Shown piece by piece: positions 44,010-59,113 of a stretch of 64,000 bases of DNA. A program made the position numbers and the translations under genes. The notes below the pieces were generated by a model that did not search any database, was not told the origin of the DNA, and saw only the letters and a program-made list of their open reading frames with translations. Each line of letters begins with the position of its first letter. Within the stretch, counting starts at the first letter, position 1. The stretch is from Pyruvatibacter sp. HU-CL02332 (GTDB lineage Bacteria; Pseudomonadota; Alphaproteobacteria; CGMCC-115125), in the NCBI RefSeq assembly GCF_040362765.1, contig NZ_BAABWK010000001.1, positions 310,001 to 374,000 on the forward strand. The letters run 5' to 3'.

Positions 44010-46343
44010 ATGAGCGACCCTTTTGACCTTGGCGACATTCCTGAAGAGGAAACAGCGCGCGGCCCGTCCATTTCGGAACGGGCGGCGGCTGGCGTTTCTG
44101 CGCCTGCACCGTATCTCGACAGCCTGAACGGCCCGCAGCGTCAGGCCGTGGAAGCCCTCGATGGCCCGGTTCTGGTGCTCGCAGGGGCGGGCACGGGCAA
44201 AACACGGGTGCTCACCACACGCCTTGCCCATGTTCTCAACACAAAGCGGGCCTGGCCCGGCCAGATCCTGGCTGTGACCTTCACCAACAAGGCTGCGCGC
44301 GAGATGAAGCAGCGCATCGGCGCGCTCATAGGCGGCGTTGTGGAAGGCATGCAGTGGCTGGGCACGTTCCATGCGCTGGGTGCGAAAATTCTGCGCCGCC
44401 ATGCCGAACTCGTCGATCTGAGATCAGACTTCACCATTCTGGATGCAGACGACCAGGTGCGCTTGATGAAGCAGATCATCAAGGCAGCGGACATCGACGA
44501 AAAACGCTGGCCCGCCCGCCAGCTGGCCAACCTCATCGACAGCTGGAAGAACCGGGCCCTTGCCCCGGACCAGGTGCCCAAGGGTGAGAGCTTCGCCTTT
44601 GCCAATGGCAAGGGTGCTGAACTCTATGCGGCGTATCAGGCGCGCCTCAAAACCCTCAATGCGGTGGATTTCGGCGACCTGCTGGTGGAAAACCTGCGCA
44701 TCTTCCAGGAACACCCCGAAGTGCTGGAGGATTACCAGCAGCGGTTCAAATACATTCTGGTGGACGAGTATCAGGATACCAACGTCGCCCAGTATCTGTG
44801 GCTGCGGCTTCTCGCGCGTGGCCACAAGAACATTTGCTGCGTCGGCGATGACGACCAGTCCATCTATGGCTGGCGCGGCGCTGAAGTCGACAACATCCTG
44901 AAGTTTGAAAAAGACTTCCCCGGCGCAACAGTCGTGCGCCTTGAGCAGAATTACCGCTCAACACCCCACATTCTGCAAGCTGCCTCTGGCCTCATCACCG
45001 CCAATGAAGGCCGCCTTGGCAAAACCCTGTGGACCGACACGAATGACGGCGAAAAGCTGACCGTGCGCGGCGTCTGGGACGGCGAAGAAGAAGCCCGGAC
45101 CATCGGCGAAGACATCGAGCAGTTTCAGCGCAAGGACCACCAGCTCAACGAGATGGCGATCCTGGTGCGTGCCTCGTTTCAGATGCGTGAGTTTGAAGAC
45201 CGCTTCATCAATCTAGGCCTTCCCTACCGCGTCATCGGTGGCCCCCGCTTCTATGAGCGTCTCGAAATTCGAGATGCCAACGCCTATTTCCGCCTCGTTG
45301 CCCAACCAGACGATGATCTCGCCTTTGAGCGTATCATCAACAAACCCAAACGCGGCCTTGGCAATGTTGCCGTGCAGACCCTTCATCAAGCAGCGCGGGC
45401 ACAGGGCACATCGCTCTGGCGTGCCGCACGTCCGCTGATTGAGTCAGAAGAGCTTAAACCACAGGCACGCCGCGCCCTCACCATCTTTGTGGAGAGCATT
45501 GAGCGTTGGCGTCAGCTGATGCCCGCCCTGCCCCATACGGAACTCGCTGAGCAAATCCTGGACGAGTCCGGCTACACCGAGATGTGGCAGAACGACAAAT
45601 CCGCTGATGCGCCAGGCCGTCTGGACAACCTCAAGGAACTCGTCCGCTCCATGGAGCAGTTCGAGAACATGGCAGGCTACCTTGAGCATGTGTCTTTGGT
45701 CATGGACCGCGAAGATCAGGAAGCCGACGACAAGATCAACCTGATGACCCTGCACGCGGCCAAGGGCCTCGAGTTTGAAACGGTCTTCCTACCCGGTTGG
45801 GAGGAAGGTCTGTTTCCCCACCAGCGTGCCCTCGATGAAAGCGGCCTTGCCGGCCTCGAAGAAGAACGCCGGCTGGCCTATGTGGGCATCACGCGCGCCA
45901 AGCAGCGCGCCAAGATTTCCTTTGCCGCCAACAGGCGCATTCACAATCTGTGGCAGAATTCCCTGCCGTCACGCTTCATCGATGAGTTGCCGGAAGCAAA
46001 TGTTGAAGTCGAAAGCCAGGGCGACACATATTCCTACGGCCCCTCCCGCTTTGATGAAGGCGGCTTTGCAGGCAGTGAATATTCAAGCCCCGGCTGGCAG
46101 CGCGCCAAGGCCAAGGCAGGCAATCACGCCACGCCACCAAGACGCGCGCCGATGATCGACGCCCAGGCAACCCTGATTGCCACCTCAGCTCCCGATGCAG
46201 AGGGCTTTGAGCGCGGCGAGCGTATCTTCCATCAAAAGTTTGGCTATGGCCGCATTCAGGATATTGAAGGCACCAAGCTGACTGTCGAATTTGAAAAAGC
46301 AGGCACCAAAAAGGTGATCGCGAGTTTTGTGGAGCGGCCATGA
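44010..46343 (+). CDS. uvrD: UvrD/PcrA-family DNA helicase
   Basis: Superfamily 1A helicase of 777 aa, acting in nucleotide excision or mismatch repair and clearing DNA. Motifs in order: Q motif LNGPQRQAVEAL, Walker A AGAGTGKTRVL, TFTNKAAREMKQRI, motif II DEYQDTN, CVGDDDQSIYGWRGA, LEQNYRS, LMTLHAAKGLEFETVFLPGWEEGLFPH, RLAYVGITRAK. The C-terminal 150 residues include the Tudor-like domain seen in PcrA (FHQKFGYGRIQDIEGTKLTVEF). Its stop overlaps the prmA start (ATGA). The symbol is uvrD or pcrA; the two cannot be separated by sequence alone. Confidence 0.94.
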   Translation: MSDPFDLGDIPEEETARGPSISERAAAGVSAPAPYLDSLNGPQRQAVEALDGPVLVLAGAGTGKTRVLTTRLAHVLNTKRAWPGQILAVTFTNKAAREMKQRIGALIGGVVEGMQWLGTFHALGAKILRRHAELVDLRSDFTILDADDQVRLMKQIIKAADIDEKRWPARQLANLIDSWKNRALAPDQVPKGESFAFANGKGAELYAAYQARLKTLNAVDFGDLLVENLRIFQEHPEVLEDYQQRFKYILVDEYQDTNVAQYLWLRLLARGHKNICCVGDDDQSIYGWRGAEVDNILKFEKDFPGATVVRLEQNYRSTPHILQAASGLITANEGRLGKTLWTDTNDGEKLTVRGVWDGEEEARTIGEDIEQFQRKDHQLNEMAILVRASFQMREFEDRFINLGLPYRVIGGPRFYERLEIRDANAYFRLVAQPDDDLAFERIINKPKRGLGNVAVQTLHQAARAQGTSLWRAARPLIESEELKPQARRALTIFVESIERWRQLMPALPHTELAEQILDESGYTEMWQNDKSADAPGRLDNLKELVRSMEQFENMAGYLEHVSLVMDREDQEADDKINLMTLHAAKGLEFETVFLPGWEEGLFPHQRALDESGLAGLEEERRLAYVGITRAKQRAKISFAANRRIHNLWQNSLPSRFIDELPEANVEVESQGDTYSYGPSRFDEGGFAGSEYSSPGWQRAKAKAGNHATPPRRAPMIDAQATLIATSAPDAEGFERGERIFHQKFGYGRIQDIEGTKLTVEFEKAGTKKVIASFVERP

Positions 46344-47209
46344 GTAAAGAACCCGACCTCTGGCAAGCCGTCATCCAGCTCACGCGAGAAGATGCAGATA
46401 CCGCCACCGACTGGCTGACCGAAACCAACCCGGACGTTCTCTCTGTTTCAGCCTTCGAGGAAATCGGCGGTGACTATGCGGTGACTGTCCTGCTGGCAGA
46501 AAAGCCCGAGCGCGCAGATTTCAGTGCCCTCATCGAGCAGGCACTGGGCCACGAACCGGGCTTCACTCTGGAGCCATTGGAAAACGAAGACTGGGTAAAG
46601 CGCGGCCTTGAAGACCTCAAGCCGGTGCGCGCCGGACGCTTCCATATCCACGGCAGCCATGACGAACCCGCCCCAGGCGGCACCCACTCGCTCCTGATTG
46701 AAGCCGGTGAAGCTTTTGGTACCGGCCAGCACCCCACCACCTCTGGCTGCCTCATGGCGCTGGACGATCTTTTGAAGCGTGGCGTTGATGGCCCGGTGTT
46801 CGACCTTGGGTGCGGCACGGGCATCCTGTCCATTGCCTATGCCAGCGTGACCAAGCTGCCCGTCCTGGGCGGCGACATTGATGAGCCATCGGTGCGCTTT
46901 GCCAAAGCAGCAGCAGAAGCAAATGGCGTCGGCCCGCTGGTGGACGCCGTCGAGGCAACAGGTTTCCAGCATGAGGCCGTGCGCGAACAGGCACCGTTCG
47001 GCCTCGTCATGGCCAATGTGCTGGCTGGGCCGCTTATCAGCCTGGCACCGGACATGCGGCGGTTCACCCGCCCGGGCAGCTACGTGATTCTCTCCGGGCT
47101 TCTAAGGCACCAGTCGCGGGCCGTTGAGGCGACCTATCGAGGGCAGGGCTTTGTGATCGGCGCCCGCTATCCCCTTGGTGAATGGATGACCCTGCTCCTG
47201 CAGCGATAG
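46340..47209 (+). CDS. prmA: Ribosomal protein L11 methyltransferase
   Basis: SAM-dependent methyltransferase of 289 aa that modifies ribosomal protein L11. The N-terminal substrate-recognition domain (about 1-70) precedes the linker GLEDLKPVRAGRFHIHGSHDE, the motif AFGTGQHPTTSGCL, the SAM-binding loop VFDLGCGTGILSIAYA and GGDIDEPSVRFAKAAAEANGV. The substrate motif usually written NxLAxPL appears as MANVLAGPLISLAP. The start overlaps the end of the helicase gene by 4 nt, so the two are translated together; pepP follows after 40 nt. Confidence 0.94.
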   Translation: MSKEPDLWQAVIQLTREDADTATDWLTETNPDVLSVSAFEEIGGDYAVTVLLAEKPERADFSALIEQALGHEPGFTLEPLENEDWVKRGLEDLKPVRAGRFHIHGSHDEPAPGGTHSLLIEAGEAFGTGQHPTTSGCLMALDDLLKRGVDGPVFDLGCGTGILSIAYASVTKLPVLGGDIDEPSVRFAKAAAEANGVGPLVDAVEATGFQHEAVREQAPFGLVMANVLAGPLISLAPDMRRFTRPGSYVILSGLLRHQSRAVEATYRGQGFVIGARYPLGEWMTLLLQR

Positions 47210-47249
47210 TCCGCTTGGCCTGATCCGCCTTTGCGCCTAAATAGAGAGT

Positions 47250-52893
<5,644 letters not shown>

Positions 52894-52917
52894 GGTCGCT
52901 ACCCCTGGGGCTGGCGT

Positions 52918-53784
52918 CTAAAAGACGCTGTTCCAGGCCCGGCTGATCCACGACGCTCGGTCTTCAAGCGGCTGCAATCCGTCATTGGCCAATAGGGCAT
53001 AGGAATACTCATACCACTCGCTGCCAGGATAATTGTACCCAAGCACGGCAGCAGCTGTTTGCGCTTCATGCGCGACGCCAAGAGCCATATAGGCTTCAGA
53101 GAGACGATGCAGCGCTTCAGCCGTATGGGTGGTTGTCTGGTAACGGGTGACGACCGTGCGGAACCGGTTGATAGCGGCGACATACTGATCGCGCTGCAGA
53201 TACCAGCGGCCGATATGCATCTCCTTGCCAGCCAGGTGGTCGTAGGTCAGATCGACTTTGAGGCGGGAGTCACGGGCATACTCGCTGTCCGGGAAGCGGC
53301 GTACCACTTCCTCAAGGCCGCGCAGCGCCCGCTCGGTCACCCGCTGGTCGCGCGCCACATCAGTGATCTGCTCGTAGAAGGACAGAGCCACAAGATAGTA
53401 GGCGTAACCCACATTGGGGTTGCCGGGGTGGAGCGCAATGAACCGCTGGGCGGCAATAACAGCACTGTCGTAGTCATTGACCTGATAGTGGCAGAAGGCA
53501 GCCATCAGGATGGCCCGACGCGCCCAGATCGAATACGGGTGCTGCCGCTCTACCTCATCAAACAGGGGGGCAGCAGCGCGATAATTGCCGCCCTCCAGTT
53601 CATCAATGGCCTCATTGTAAAGCTCATTGACCGGGCGCTCTTCATACGCCAGTTCCTCACTATCAGGACCGCCACATGCCGCCAGCACCAGGGCCGCCAA
53701 CAAGGCCAATCCACGCACCAAAGTGCGCGGGCCAAGGCTGGAAGAAGTGGACGGGGAAATACGCTTCACCATTGATCGCATCAT
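52918..53784 (-). CDS. bamD: Outer-membrane assembly lipoprotein BamD
   Basis: 288-residue lipoprotein of the Bam complex that inserts beta-barrel proteins in the outer membrane. The N-terminal signal (VRGLALLAALVLAAC) ends with the lipobox LAAC, lipid-modified Cys37. The mature part consists of TPR-like helix pairs: ELYNEAIDELEGGNYRAAAPLFDEVERQHPYSIWARRAILMAAFCHYQVNDYDSAVIAAQRFIALHP, then several more ending at about 270. Three ATG codons lie near the start; 53784 is the farthest and lacks a good ribosome site, so the true start could be 12 nt later. Between lpxC and recN on the same strand. Confidence 0.93.
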   Translation of the reverse strand: MMRSMVKRISPSTSSSLGPRTLVRGLALLAALVLAACGGPDSEELAYEERPVNELYNEAIDELEGGNYRAAAPLFDEVERQHPYSIWARRAILMAAFCHYQVNDYDSAVIAAQRFIALHPGNPNVGYAYYLVALSFYEQITDVARDQRVTERALRGLEEVVRRFPDSEYARDSRLKVDLTYDHLAGKEMHIGRWYLQRDQYVAAINRFRTVVTRYQTTTHTAEALHRLSEAYMALGVAHEAQTAAAVLGYNYPGSEWYEYSYALLANDGLQPLEDRASWISRAWNSVF

Positions 53785-53878
53785 TTATCCGGTCAGTGTA
53801 TCGGGGTGCTGACTGGGCTTGTTGGCCCGATGCCTCAGGGTCCCGCTCCGGCGAGTCAATAAGGCGTAGCAGCTTGTT

Positions 53879-53929
53879 ACCGCAGACATTAAACGACTGC
53901 GGTATGGCCCTGCAATGCGCTAGGGCCAT
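53879..53929 (-). terminator. Two adjacent hairpins between lpxC and bamD
   Basis: ACCGCAG/CTGCGGT (53879-53885 with 53897-53903) is followed immediately by ATGGCCCT/AGGGCCAT (53904-53911 with 53922-53929). They lie in the 218-nt gap after lpxC. No clear T run follows, so they may act as Rho-independent elements of limited strength or mark the boundary of the bamD promoter. Confidence 0.45.
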
Positions 53930-54002
53930 GCAAATGAGTGCATTACCCGACAAACCGGGGGAATATCCCTGTCAGCACAAAAATGTGGGGTATTTTGATT
54001 GC

Positions 54003-55016
54003 TTAGGCTGGGGCAGCGACGGCTGAAAGAACACCTGCAGATCCACCAGCGGCCGCTGGAACCTGAACAGATGTACCCGGCGCTTCCGTCGTAATCTCGA
54101 AAGCATCCGGTTCACTCAGCAAGGCCTGAACAAGCTGGTTGTTCAGCGCGTGGCCAGAGCGCACACCGCGATACCGGCCAATCACCGATGCACCAAGAAC
54201 ATACAGGTCACCGATCGCATCAAGCATCTTGTGCCGGACGAACTCGTCGTCGTAGCGCAGACCGTCCTCATTGAGGATTTCGTCGTTTTCAATAGCGACC
54301 GTGTTGTCCAAAGAGGACCCGCGCGCCAGACCAATGCTGCGCAGCGCTTCCACATCTTCCACGAAGCCGAAAGTGCGGGCTTCGGAAATATCTTTCTTGA
54401 AGCAGTCAGAGCCAAGCTCGATGGCAACCGCCTGCTGGCCGATGGCCGGCGTGGCAAAATCAATCTCGAACTCAAACGCCTGACCATCATAAGGCTCAAG
54501 CCGTGCCAGCTTCTTGTCGCCGGCAATCTCAACCGGACGCAAAATGCGGATATAGCGACGCGGTGCGCCCTGCTGTTCAACACCGGCGCACTCAATAAGG
54601 CGCACAAACGGAGCAGAAGAGCCGTCCATCACCGGTACTTCCGGCGCATCAACGTCAATGATGATGTTGTCAATTTCACAGCCGGCCAGTGCGGCCATGA
54701 CATGTTCAATCGTGGAAACAGTGGCTTTGGTGGCAAACTCGCCGGAAGCACAGATGGTTGTTCCCAGCTGCGTATCGCCAACCGATGAGGCGAGCGCAAG
54801 GATATCAGCACCACCGCCCGATGAGGGGTCAAGGTCTGTACGACGGAAAACAATGCCGGTGTTCGGGGCAGCAGGATGGAAAGTCATATTGACCATCGCG
54901 CCCGTATGCACGCCAACGCCTGCGCAGCTGATACTGGTTTTCAAAGTTTGCTGCGGTTTGGTTTTAGCCATGTTTGCCCGAAGGGCCTTCCCGTCTTGAA
55001 CAGTCACGATATGCAC
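54003..55016 (-). CDS. lpxC: UDP-3-O-acyl-N-acetylglucosamine deacetylase
   Basis: Zinc deacetylase that commits to lipid A synthesis. Up to 337 aa from the GTG at 55016; a GAGGGGG run lies close before it, but the ATG at 54971 (MAKTKPQQTLK) is also possible and gives a more usual N terminus. Motifs: ISCAGVGVHTGAMVNMTFHPAAPNTGIVF, the zinc His in STIEHVMAALAGCEIDN, MDGSSAPFVRLIECAG, GFVEDVEALRSIGLARGSSLDN and the second zinc site HKMLDAIGDLYVLG. In related genomes lpxC follows ftsZ directly; here a chemoreceptor gene lies between them. Confidence 0.95.
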   Translation of the reverse strand: MHIVTVQDGKALRANMAKTKPQQTLKTSISCAGVGVHTGAMVNMTFHPAAPNTGIVFRRTDLDPSSGGGADILALASSVGDTQLGTTICASGEFATKATVSTIEHVMAALAGCEIDNIIIDVDAPEVPVMDGSSAPFVRLIECAGVEQQGAPRRYIRILRPVEIAGDKKLARLEPYDGQAFEFEIDFATPAIGQQAVAIELGSDCFKKDISEARTFGFVEDVEALRSIGLARGSSLDNTVAIENDEILNEDGLRYDDEFVRHKMLDAIGDLYVLGASVIGRYRGVRSGHALNNQLVQALLSEPDAFEITTEAPGTSVQVPAAAGGSAGVLSAVAAPA

Positions 55017-55388
55017 GTCCCCCTCTTACGCATCCATTCACGCCTTCCCCAAGGCGAGCCCCAATACGGATTGCCATATAGCCAAGGTACTTTTTTAGAA
55101 TGATCCCCCAAGACCACTGCAAAAGCCCCAAACGCAGCCATCAGGCAATTTGATGCAATAGTCTTCTAACAACGCCGCATTCCATCAACAAGTCACAGGG
55201 TGTTTCGCTGTGTTACACGATAGGGCATTGATTTTGTTAACTAATTTGCTGTGAATGTTGCGTCGCACATAACGTTGGACTGGAACAGCAGCAACACACT
55301 CAATGCGAGCATCAGTCCCGCAACTAAACTTTAGCAATTTGTGTGGATTAATCCCGGCGGGCAAGACGTACATCTGGGGTAAAAAATC
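55017..55388. other. Divergent regulatory region between lpxC and the chemoreceptor
   Basis: About 370 nt without a gene, more A+T-rich than its surroundings. It holds a short hairpin CGCCTT-CCCC-AAGGCG (55041-55056) in the lpxC leader and a TTGATTTTGTTAACTAATTT stretch (from about 55228) that could belong to the chemoreceptor promoter. No confident promoter pair could be chosen by eye. Confidence 0.4.
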
Positions 55389-57161
55389 ATGCTGACAGTT
55401 TTCAACAATCTTTCACTACAACTTAAGATGGCAGTCTTTACGGCTGCTAGCGCACTCATCATGGCGACCATCATTGTGTTTGCAAACATGCAGATCGCTG
55501 CAATCGGCACAGAAATCACCGAAATCACCGAAGAAGACATACCTCTGACGTCTATGGTGACGAAAATCACCATCCATCAGCTTGAGCAGGCGATCGCCGT
55601 CGAACGCGCCTTGGCAGCAGGATATGCCCTGGATTCCGGGCACGCAGAGCGCAAAGATCTGGACAAGAACATCGCTCATTTCGACAAGATCTCAACAAAG
55701 ATCAATGCGGAAATTCTCGAAGGTGAAGAACTGGCGGAGCACGCCATCGGCGAGGCGCATACAGAAGAAGCCCGTGCCGAGTTCACACATGTTCTGAACG
55801 TTCTCAAAATGGTCGAAGCTGAACACAAGACCTTTGAGGAACATGCCCACGAACTGTTTGATGCGCTGAGCGCAGGCGATCTTTACAAAGCCGATGGCCT
55901 TGCGATCACGATCCACGAGGAAGAAGACAAACTCGACCATGCGATCGAAGAACTCCTGCTGGAGCTCAACGACTTCACACTTCAGTCTGCACAAACCGCG
56001 CTGGCACACGAACACACTGCAGAAATTATCATCTGGATTGCAGGTTTCGTAGGAATGCTCGTTCTGACTGTCGTCGGGTTCTTTATCGCACGTATTACGA
56101 CAAAACCGCTGGCAGAAATGCTCAAAAACGTGGACCACCTCGCGGCGGGCAACACAGACATCATCATAAATGTGAAATCCAAAGATGAAGTGGGCAAGCT
56201 GGCGCACGCCATGGAGAAATTCCGCATCCAGATCATCGAGCGAAAAGAACTTGCCGAGCGCCAGAAGGAAATGGAGCGCGAATCGGAAGGCAAAGTCCGC
56301 GAGACAGTTCTGCGCATGACGGACACAATCACGGAAAAGCTGAACGGCACCGTGACTGCCCTGCAGCATAATACGTCTGAGATGACTTCTGCTGTTGATA
56401 CGATGGAGCGGATCAATAACGAGGTCATGGACGAAAACACAACGGTGGCCGCTGCAGCGGAAGAAGCAACGGTCAATGTGCAGTCTGTATCAACAGCAAC
56501 TGAAGAAATGACCACAGCCATTCGCGAAGTCGCCGAACAGTCCAGCCAGTCCGCGAGTGTTGCTGAGCGGGCCAAATCTCAGTCTGACGAAGCGCAGGCT
56601 CAGATCCTAGGGCTGAATGAAGCAGCCCAGGAAATCGGTCAGGTCATTGCGATGATCACGGACATTGCTGATCAGACCAATCTTCTGGCACTCAATGCCA
56701 CCATCGAAGCCGCACGTGCCGGAGAATCCGGTAAGGGCTTTGCGGTCGTGGCGTCTGAAGTGAAGTCGCTGGCATCCCAGACAGCAAAAGCAACGGAGCA
56801 GATCGGCGGACAGGTGCAGTCCATCCAGTCTGCGACCAGCAATGCTGTTTCCATGATTGATGCCATCACCAACACGATTGGCGAAGTCAGTCAGGTAGCC
56901 TCAGCCATTGCTTCCGCAGTGGAAGAACAGGGTGCAACGACGCAGGAAATTTCCCGCAACATCCACGAGGCTGCAACCGGCACCCAGAGTGTGACGCAGT
57001 CGATCCACAAGGTATCGGAATCCATCAACAGCAGCCGCGCCAGCTCAACCACTGTCCGCACAGAAACGGGTGCAGTGATGAGTGCGGTGAATACACTGGA
57101 AAGTCAGTTGAATGACACGCTGGATTCAATCCGCGCTGAGTTTGCGAAAGACGTCGCCTAG
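55389..57161 (+). CDS. Methyl-accepting chemotaxis protein
   Basis: 590-residue transmembrane chemoreceptor. Membrane helix 1 lies at about 12-34, a periplasmic helical-bundle sensor domain at 35-205 (rich in His and Glu: [41 protein letters not shown]), membrane helix 2 at about 212-235, a HAMP domain ([23 protein letters not shown]) and the signalling domain with the hairpin tip [38 protein letters not shown]. No C-terminal CheR/CheB docking pentapeptide. The many His/Glu residues in the sensor could bind a metal, but this is guesswork. It is inserted between ftsZ and lpxC, on the opposite strand. Confidence 0.93.
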   Translation: MLTVFNNLSLQLKMAVFTAASALIMATIIVFANMQIAAIGTEITEITEEDIPLTSMVTKITIHQLEQAIAVERALAAGYALDSGHAERKDLDKNIAHFDKISTKINAEILEGEELAEHAIGEAHTEEARAEFTHVLNVLKMVEAEHKTFEEHAHELFDALSAGDLYKADGLAITIHEEEDKLDHAIEELLLELNDFTLQSAQTALAHEHTAEIIIWIAGFVGMLVLTVVGFFIARITTKPLAEMLKNVDHLAAGNTDIIINVKSKDEVGKLAHAMEKFRIQIIERKELAERQKEMERESEGKVRETVLRMTDTITEKLNGTVTALQHNTSEMTSAVDTMERINNEVMDENTTVAAAAEEATVNVQSVSTATEEMTTAIREVAEQSSQSASVAERAKSQSDEAQAQILGLNEAAQEIGQVIAMITDIADQTNLLALNATIEAARAGESGKGFAVVASEVKSLASQTAKATEQIGGQVQSIQSATSNAVSMIDAITNTIGEVSQVASAIASAVEEQGATTQEISRNIHEAATGTQSVTQSIHKVSESINSSRASSTTVRTETGAVMSAVNTLESQLNDTLDSIRAEFAKDVA

Positions 57162-57199
57162 CGGCAGGTCGCATCCTCAACACCAAGACCAAAAGCAAA

Positions 57200-57229
57200 C
57201 GGGCCCTGTCTCTTCTGAGACAGGGCCCG
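57200..57229. terminator. Bidirectional terminator between chemoreceptor and ftsZ
   Basis: Perfect 13-bp stem CGGGCCCTGTCTC / GAGACAGGGCCCG with loop TTCT, between the convergent genes. Reading from ftsZ it is followed by TTTGCTTTTGG, which makes a good terminator for ftsZ. A second small hairpin, CGGGCC-CCATCA-GGCCCG, lies at about 57259-57276. Confidence 0.8.
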
Positions 57230-57289
57230 CCTGCGTAACGGAAACAATCAATCATGCGCGGGCCCCATCAGGCCCGGCAAAGTGTCGTC

Positions 57290-58912
57290 TTAGTTGGCCT
57301 GGCGGCGAAGGAAGGCTGGAATTTCCAGCTGTTCTTCCTCAACCGGATCCGGCGCCAGTTCACGAACGGGCGTAGCCTGCTGAACCGGTGCAGCACGCTG
57401 AGGCGCTTCGGCAGCCGGATTGGCAACCGGGCGCGGCGCCATACGAGGTTCCATGCGAGCCGCCGGCTTGGTTGCCGGGCGCAGCGGTGTCGCCGCCCCA
57501 CGATCCACTTCCTCATCACGCCCACGGGCAGCACCCGTGATGCGCTCAAAGAAACCAGGGGCCTTCTTGCGAGGCTTGGCCTGCATGCGGCGAGGCTCAG
57601 GTGCAATGTAAGCAGCGCCCTGATCCCGTGCCACCACAGCACCGCGCGGTGCGGGTTCTGCTGCAACAGGCTCTTCGATCTCAGGGGCTGCTTCGGCAAC
57701 TTCCTGCTGAACCTGCGGCTTGTGGATGATGACTTCAGCTTCATATTCAGCCGGGTCAATATTGTCGTCCAGCGGCGGCAGTGACGTCATATAGGCAGCA
57801 TCTGTTGCCGCAGCAGCGGGTGCCTGAGCAGGAGGAGTTGCTGCGTCATTGGCGGCAACTTCTGCTTCGGTCTGCTGGCTCTTGAGGCGGAAGCCACGAA
57901 CCGGCTCAGCTGCGGGCTTAACGATCGGGGGATCTTCCGCTGCCGCTTCTGAATCAATGCCCGTCGCAACAACAGAGACGCGCATGGAGCCATCAAGAGC
58001 GGTGTCGAATGTCGAACCGACAATGATGTTGGCGTCGGGATCAACTTCCTCACGAATACGATTGGCCGCTTCGTCAACTTCATACAGCGTCATGTCCATG
58101 CCGCCGGTGATGTTGATGAGCACGCCACGCGCACCCTTCATGGAGACTTCGTCCAGAAGCGGGTTGGAAATGGCTGCTTCTGCGGACTCGATCGCACGGG
58201 TCTCGCCGGAGGCTTCACCCGTCCCCATCATCGCCTTGCCCATTTCATTCATGACAGTGCGCACGTCGGCAAAGTCAAGATTGATCAGGCCCGGACGCAC
58301 CATGAGGTCGGTGATGCCAGCCACACCGGAGTGCAGCACTTCATCCGCCATACTGAACGCGTCAGCAAAAGTGGTTTTTTCGTTCGCGACACGGAACAGG
58401 TTCTGGTTGGGGATCACGATCAGCGTATCAACATACCGCTGCAGCTCCTCAATACCTTCGTCTGCAATCCGCATGCGGCGGCTGCCTTCAAACTGGAATG
58501 GTTTTGTCACCACACCAACCGTCAGGATGCCCATCTCGCGTGCAGCGCGCGCAATAACAGGTGCGCCACCAGTACCGGTGCCGCCGCCCATGCCGGCTGT
58601 AATGAATGCCATGTGGCAGCCGGTGAGGTGCTGAACGATTTCGTCCAGTGCTTCATCCGCTGCGGCCTCGCCCACCTGTGGGCGCGAGCCGGCACCCAGA
58701 CCCTGCGTAATGGCAGTACCCATCTGGATACGGCGATCCGCAAGCGACTGTGACAGTGCCTGTGCATCCGTGTTGGCAACAACGAAGTCCACGCCTTCAA
58801 GGCCGGACTCGATCATGTTGTTCACGCCATTGCCGCCAGCGCCACCGACGCCGAAGACAGTAATTCTAGGTTTCAGTTCGGTCTGTTCGGGGACCGAGAG
58901 ATTGATCGTCAT
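57290..58912 (-). CDS. ftsZ: Cell-division GTPase FtsZ
   Basis: Tubulin-like GTPase that forms the division ring, 540 aa. The GTPase domain shows [34 protein letters not shown] at about 20-53, the tubulin signature [15 protein letters not shown] at 107-121 and [17 protein letters not shown]. After about residue 320 comes a linker of nearly 200 residues rich in Ala, Pro, Glu and Arg, long as in many alphaproteobacteria. The last residues [11 protein letters not shown] form the conserved peptide that binds FtsA and other partners. It follows ftsA with a 200-nt gap, probably holding an own promoter. Confidence 0.97.
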   Translation of the reverse strand: MTINLSVPEQTELKPRITVFGVGGAGGNGVNNMIESGLEGVDFVVANTDAQALSQSLADRRIQMGTAITQGLGAGSRPQVGEAAADEALDEIVQHLTGCHMAFITAGMGGGTGTGGAPVIARAAREMGILTVGVVTKPFQFEGSRRMRIADEGIEELQRYVDTLIVIPNQNLFRVANEKTTFADAFSMADEVLHSGVAGITDLMVRPGLINLDFADVRTVMNEMGKAMMGTGEASGETRAIESAEAAISNPLLDEVSMKGARGVLINITGGMDMTLYEVDEAANRIREEVDPDANIIVGSTFDTALDGSMRVSVVATGIDSEAAAEDPPIVKPAAEPVRGFRLKSQQTEAEVAANDAATPPAQAPAAAATDAAYMTSLPPLDDNIDPAEYEAEVIIHKPQVQQEVAEAAPEIEEPVAAEPAPRGAVVARDQGAAYIAPEPRRMQAKPRKKAPGFFERITGAARGRDEEVDRGAATPLRPATKPAARMEPRMAPRPVANPAAEAPQRAAPVQQATPVRELAPDPVEEEQLEIPAFLRRQAN

Positions 58913-59113
58913 TGGAGGGCCTCCATTGGATGCGCTTAATGCGCTTTGTTTCCGCTCGGCCTCACTGTTGAATGCGCCACCTGGACGGACCCTTTCTAGG
59001 GCCTCATTCGGGCTTTGCTTGTACGCAACTGATCTTTGTCAGTTTTACGTGATTCGCCTAAGTCATACGTTAGTTCAAAATGGTCCGCCTGCCGATGAAC
59101 CTCTTGAACAAAA
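58913..59113 (-). promoter_or_regulatory. ftsA-ftsZ gap, presumed ftsZ promoter region
   Basis: About 200 nt between ftsA stop and ftsZ start, larger than the other gaps in the cluster, where starts and stops overlap. A separate ftsZ promoter is expected here from other alphaproteobacteria. I see no TTAA-N7-TTAA CtrA box and no single obvious -35/-10 pair. The AGGCCCTCCAATG context before ftsZ gives a good ribosome site. Confidence 0.4.

Noticed and set aside
57849-58634. 261-codon open frame on the plus strand
   Set aside because: Antisense to ftsZ; Ser/Arg/Met-rich product without motifs.
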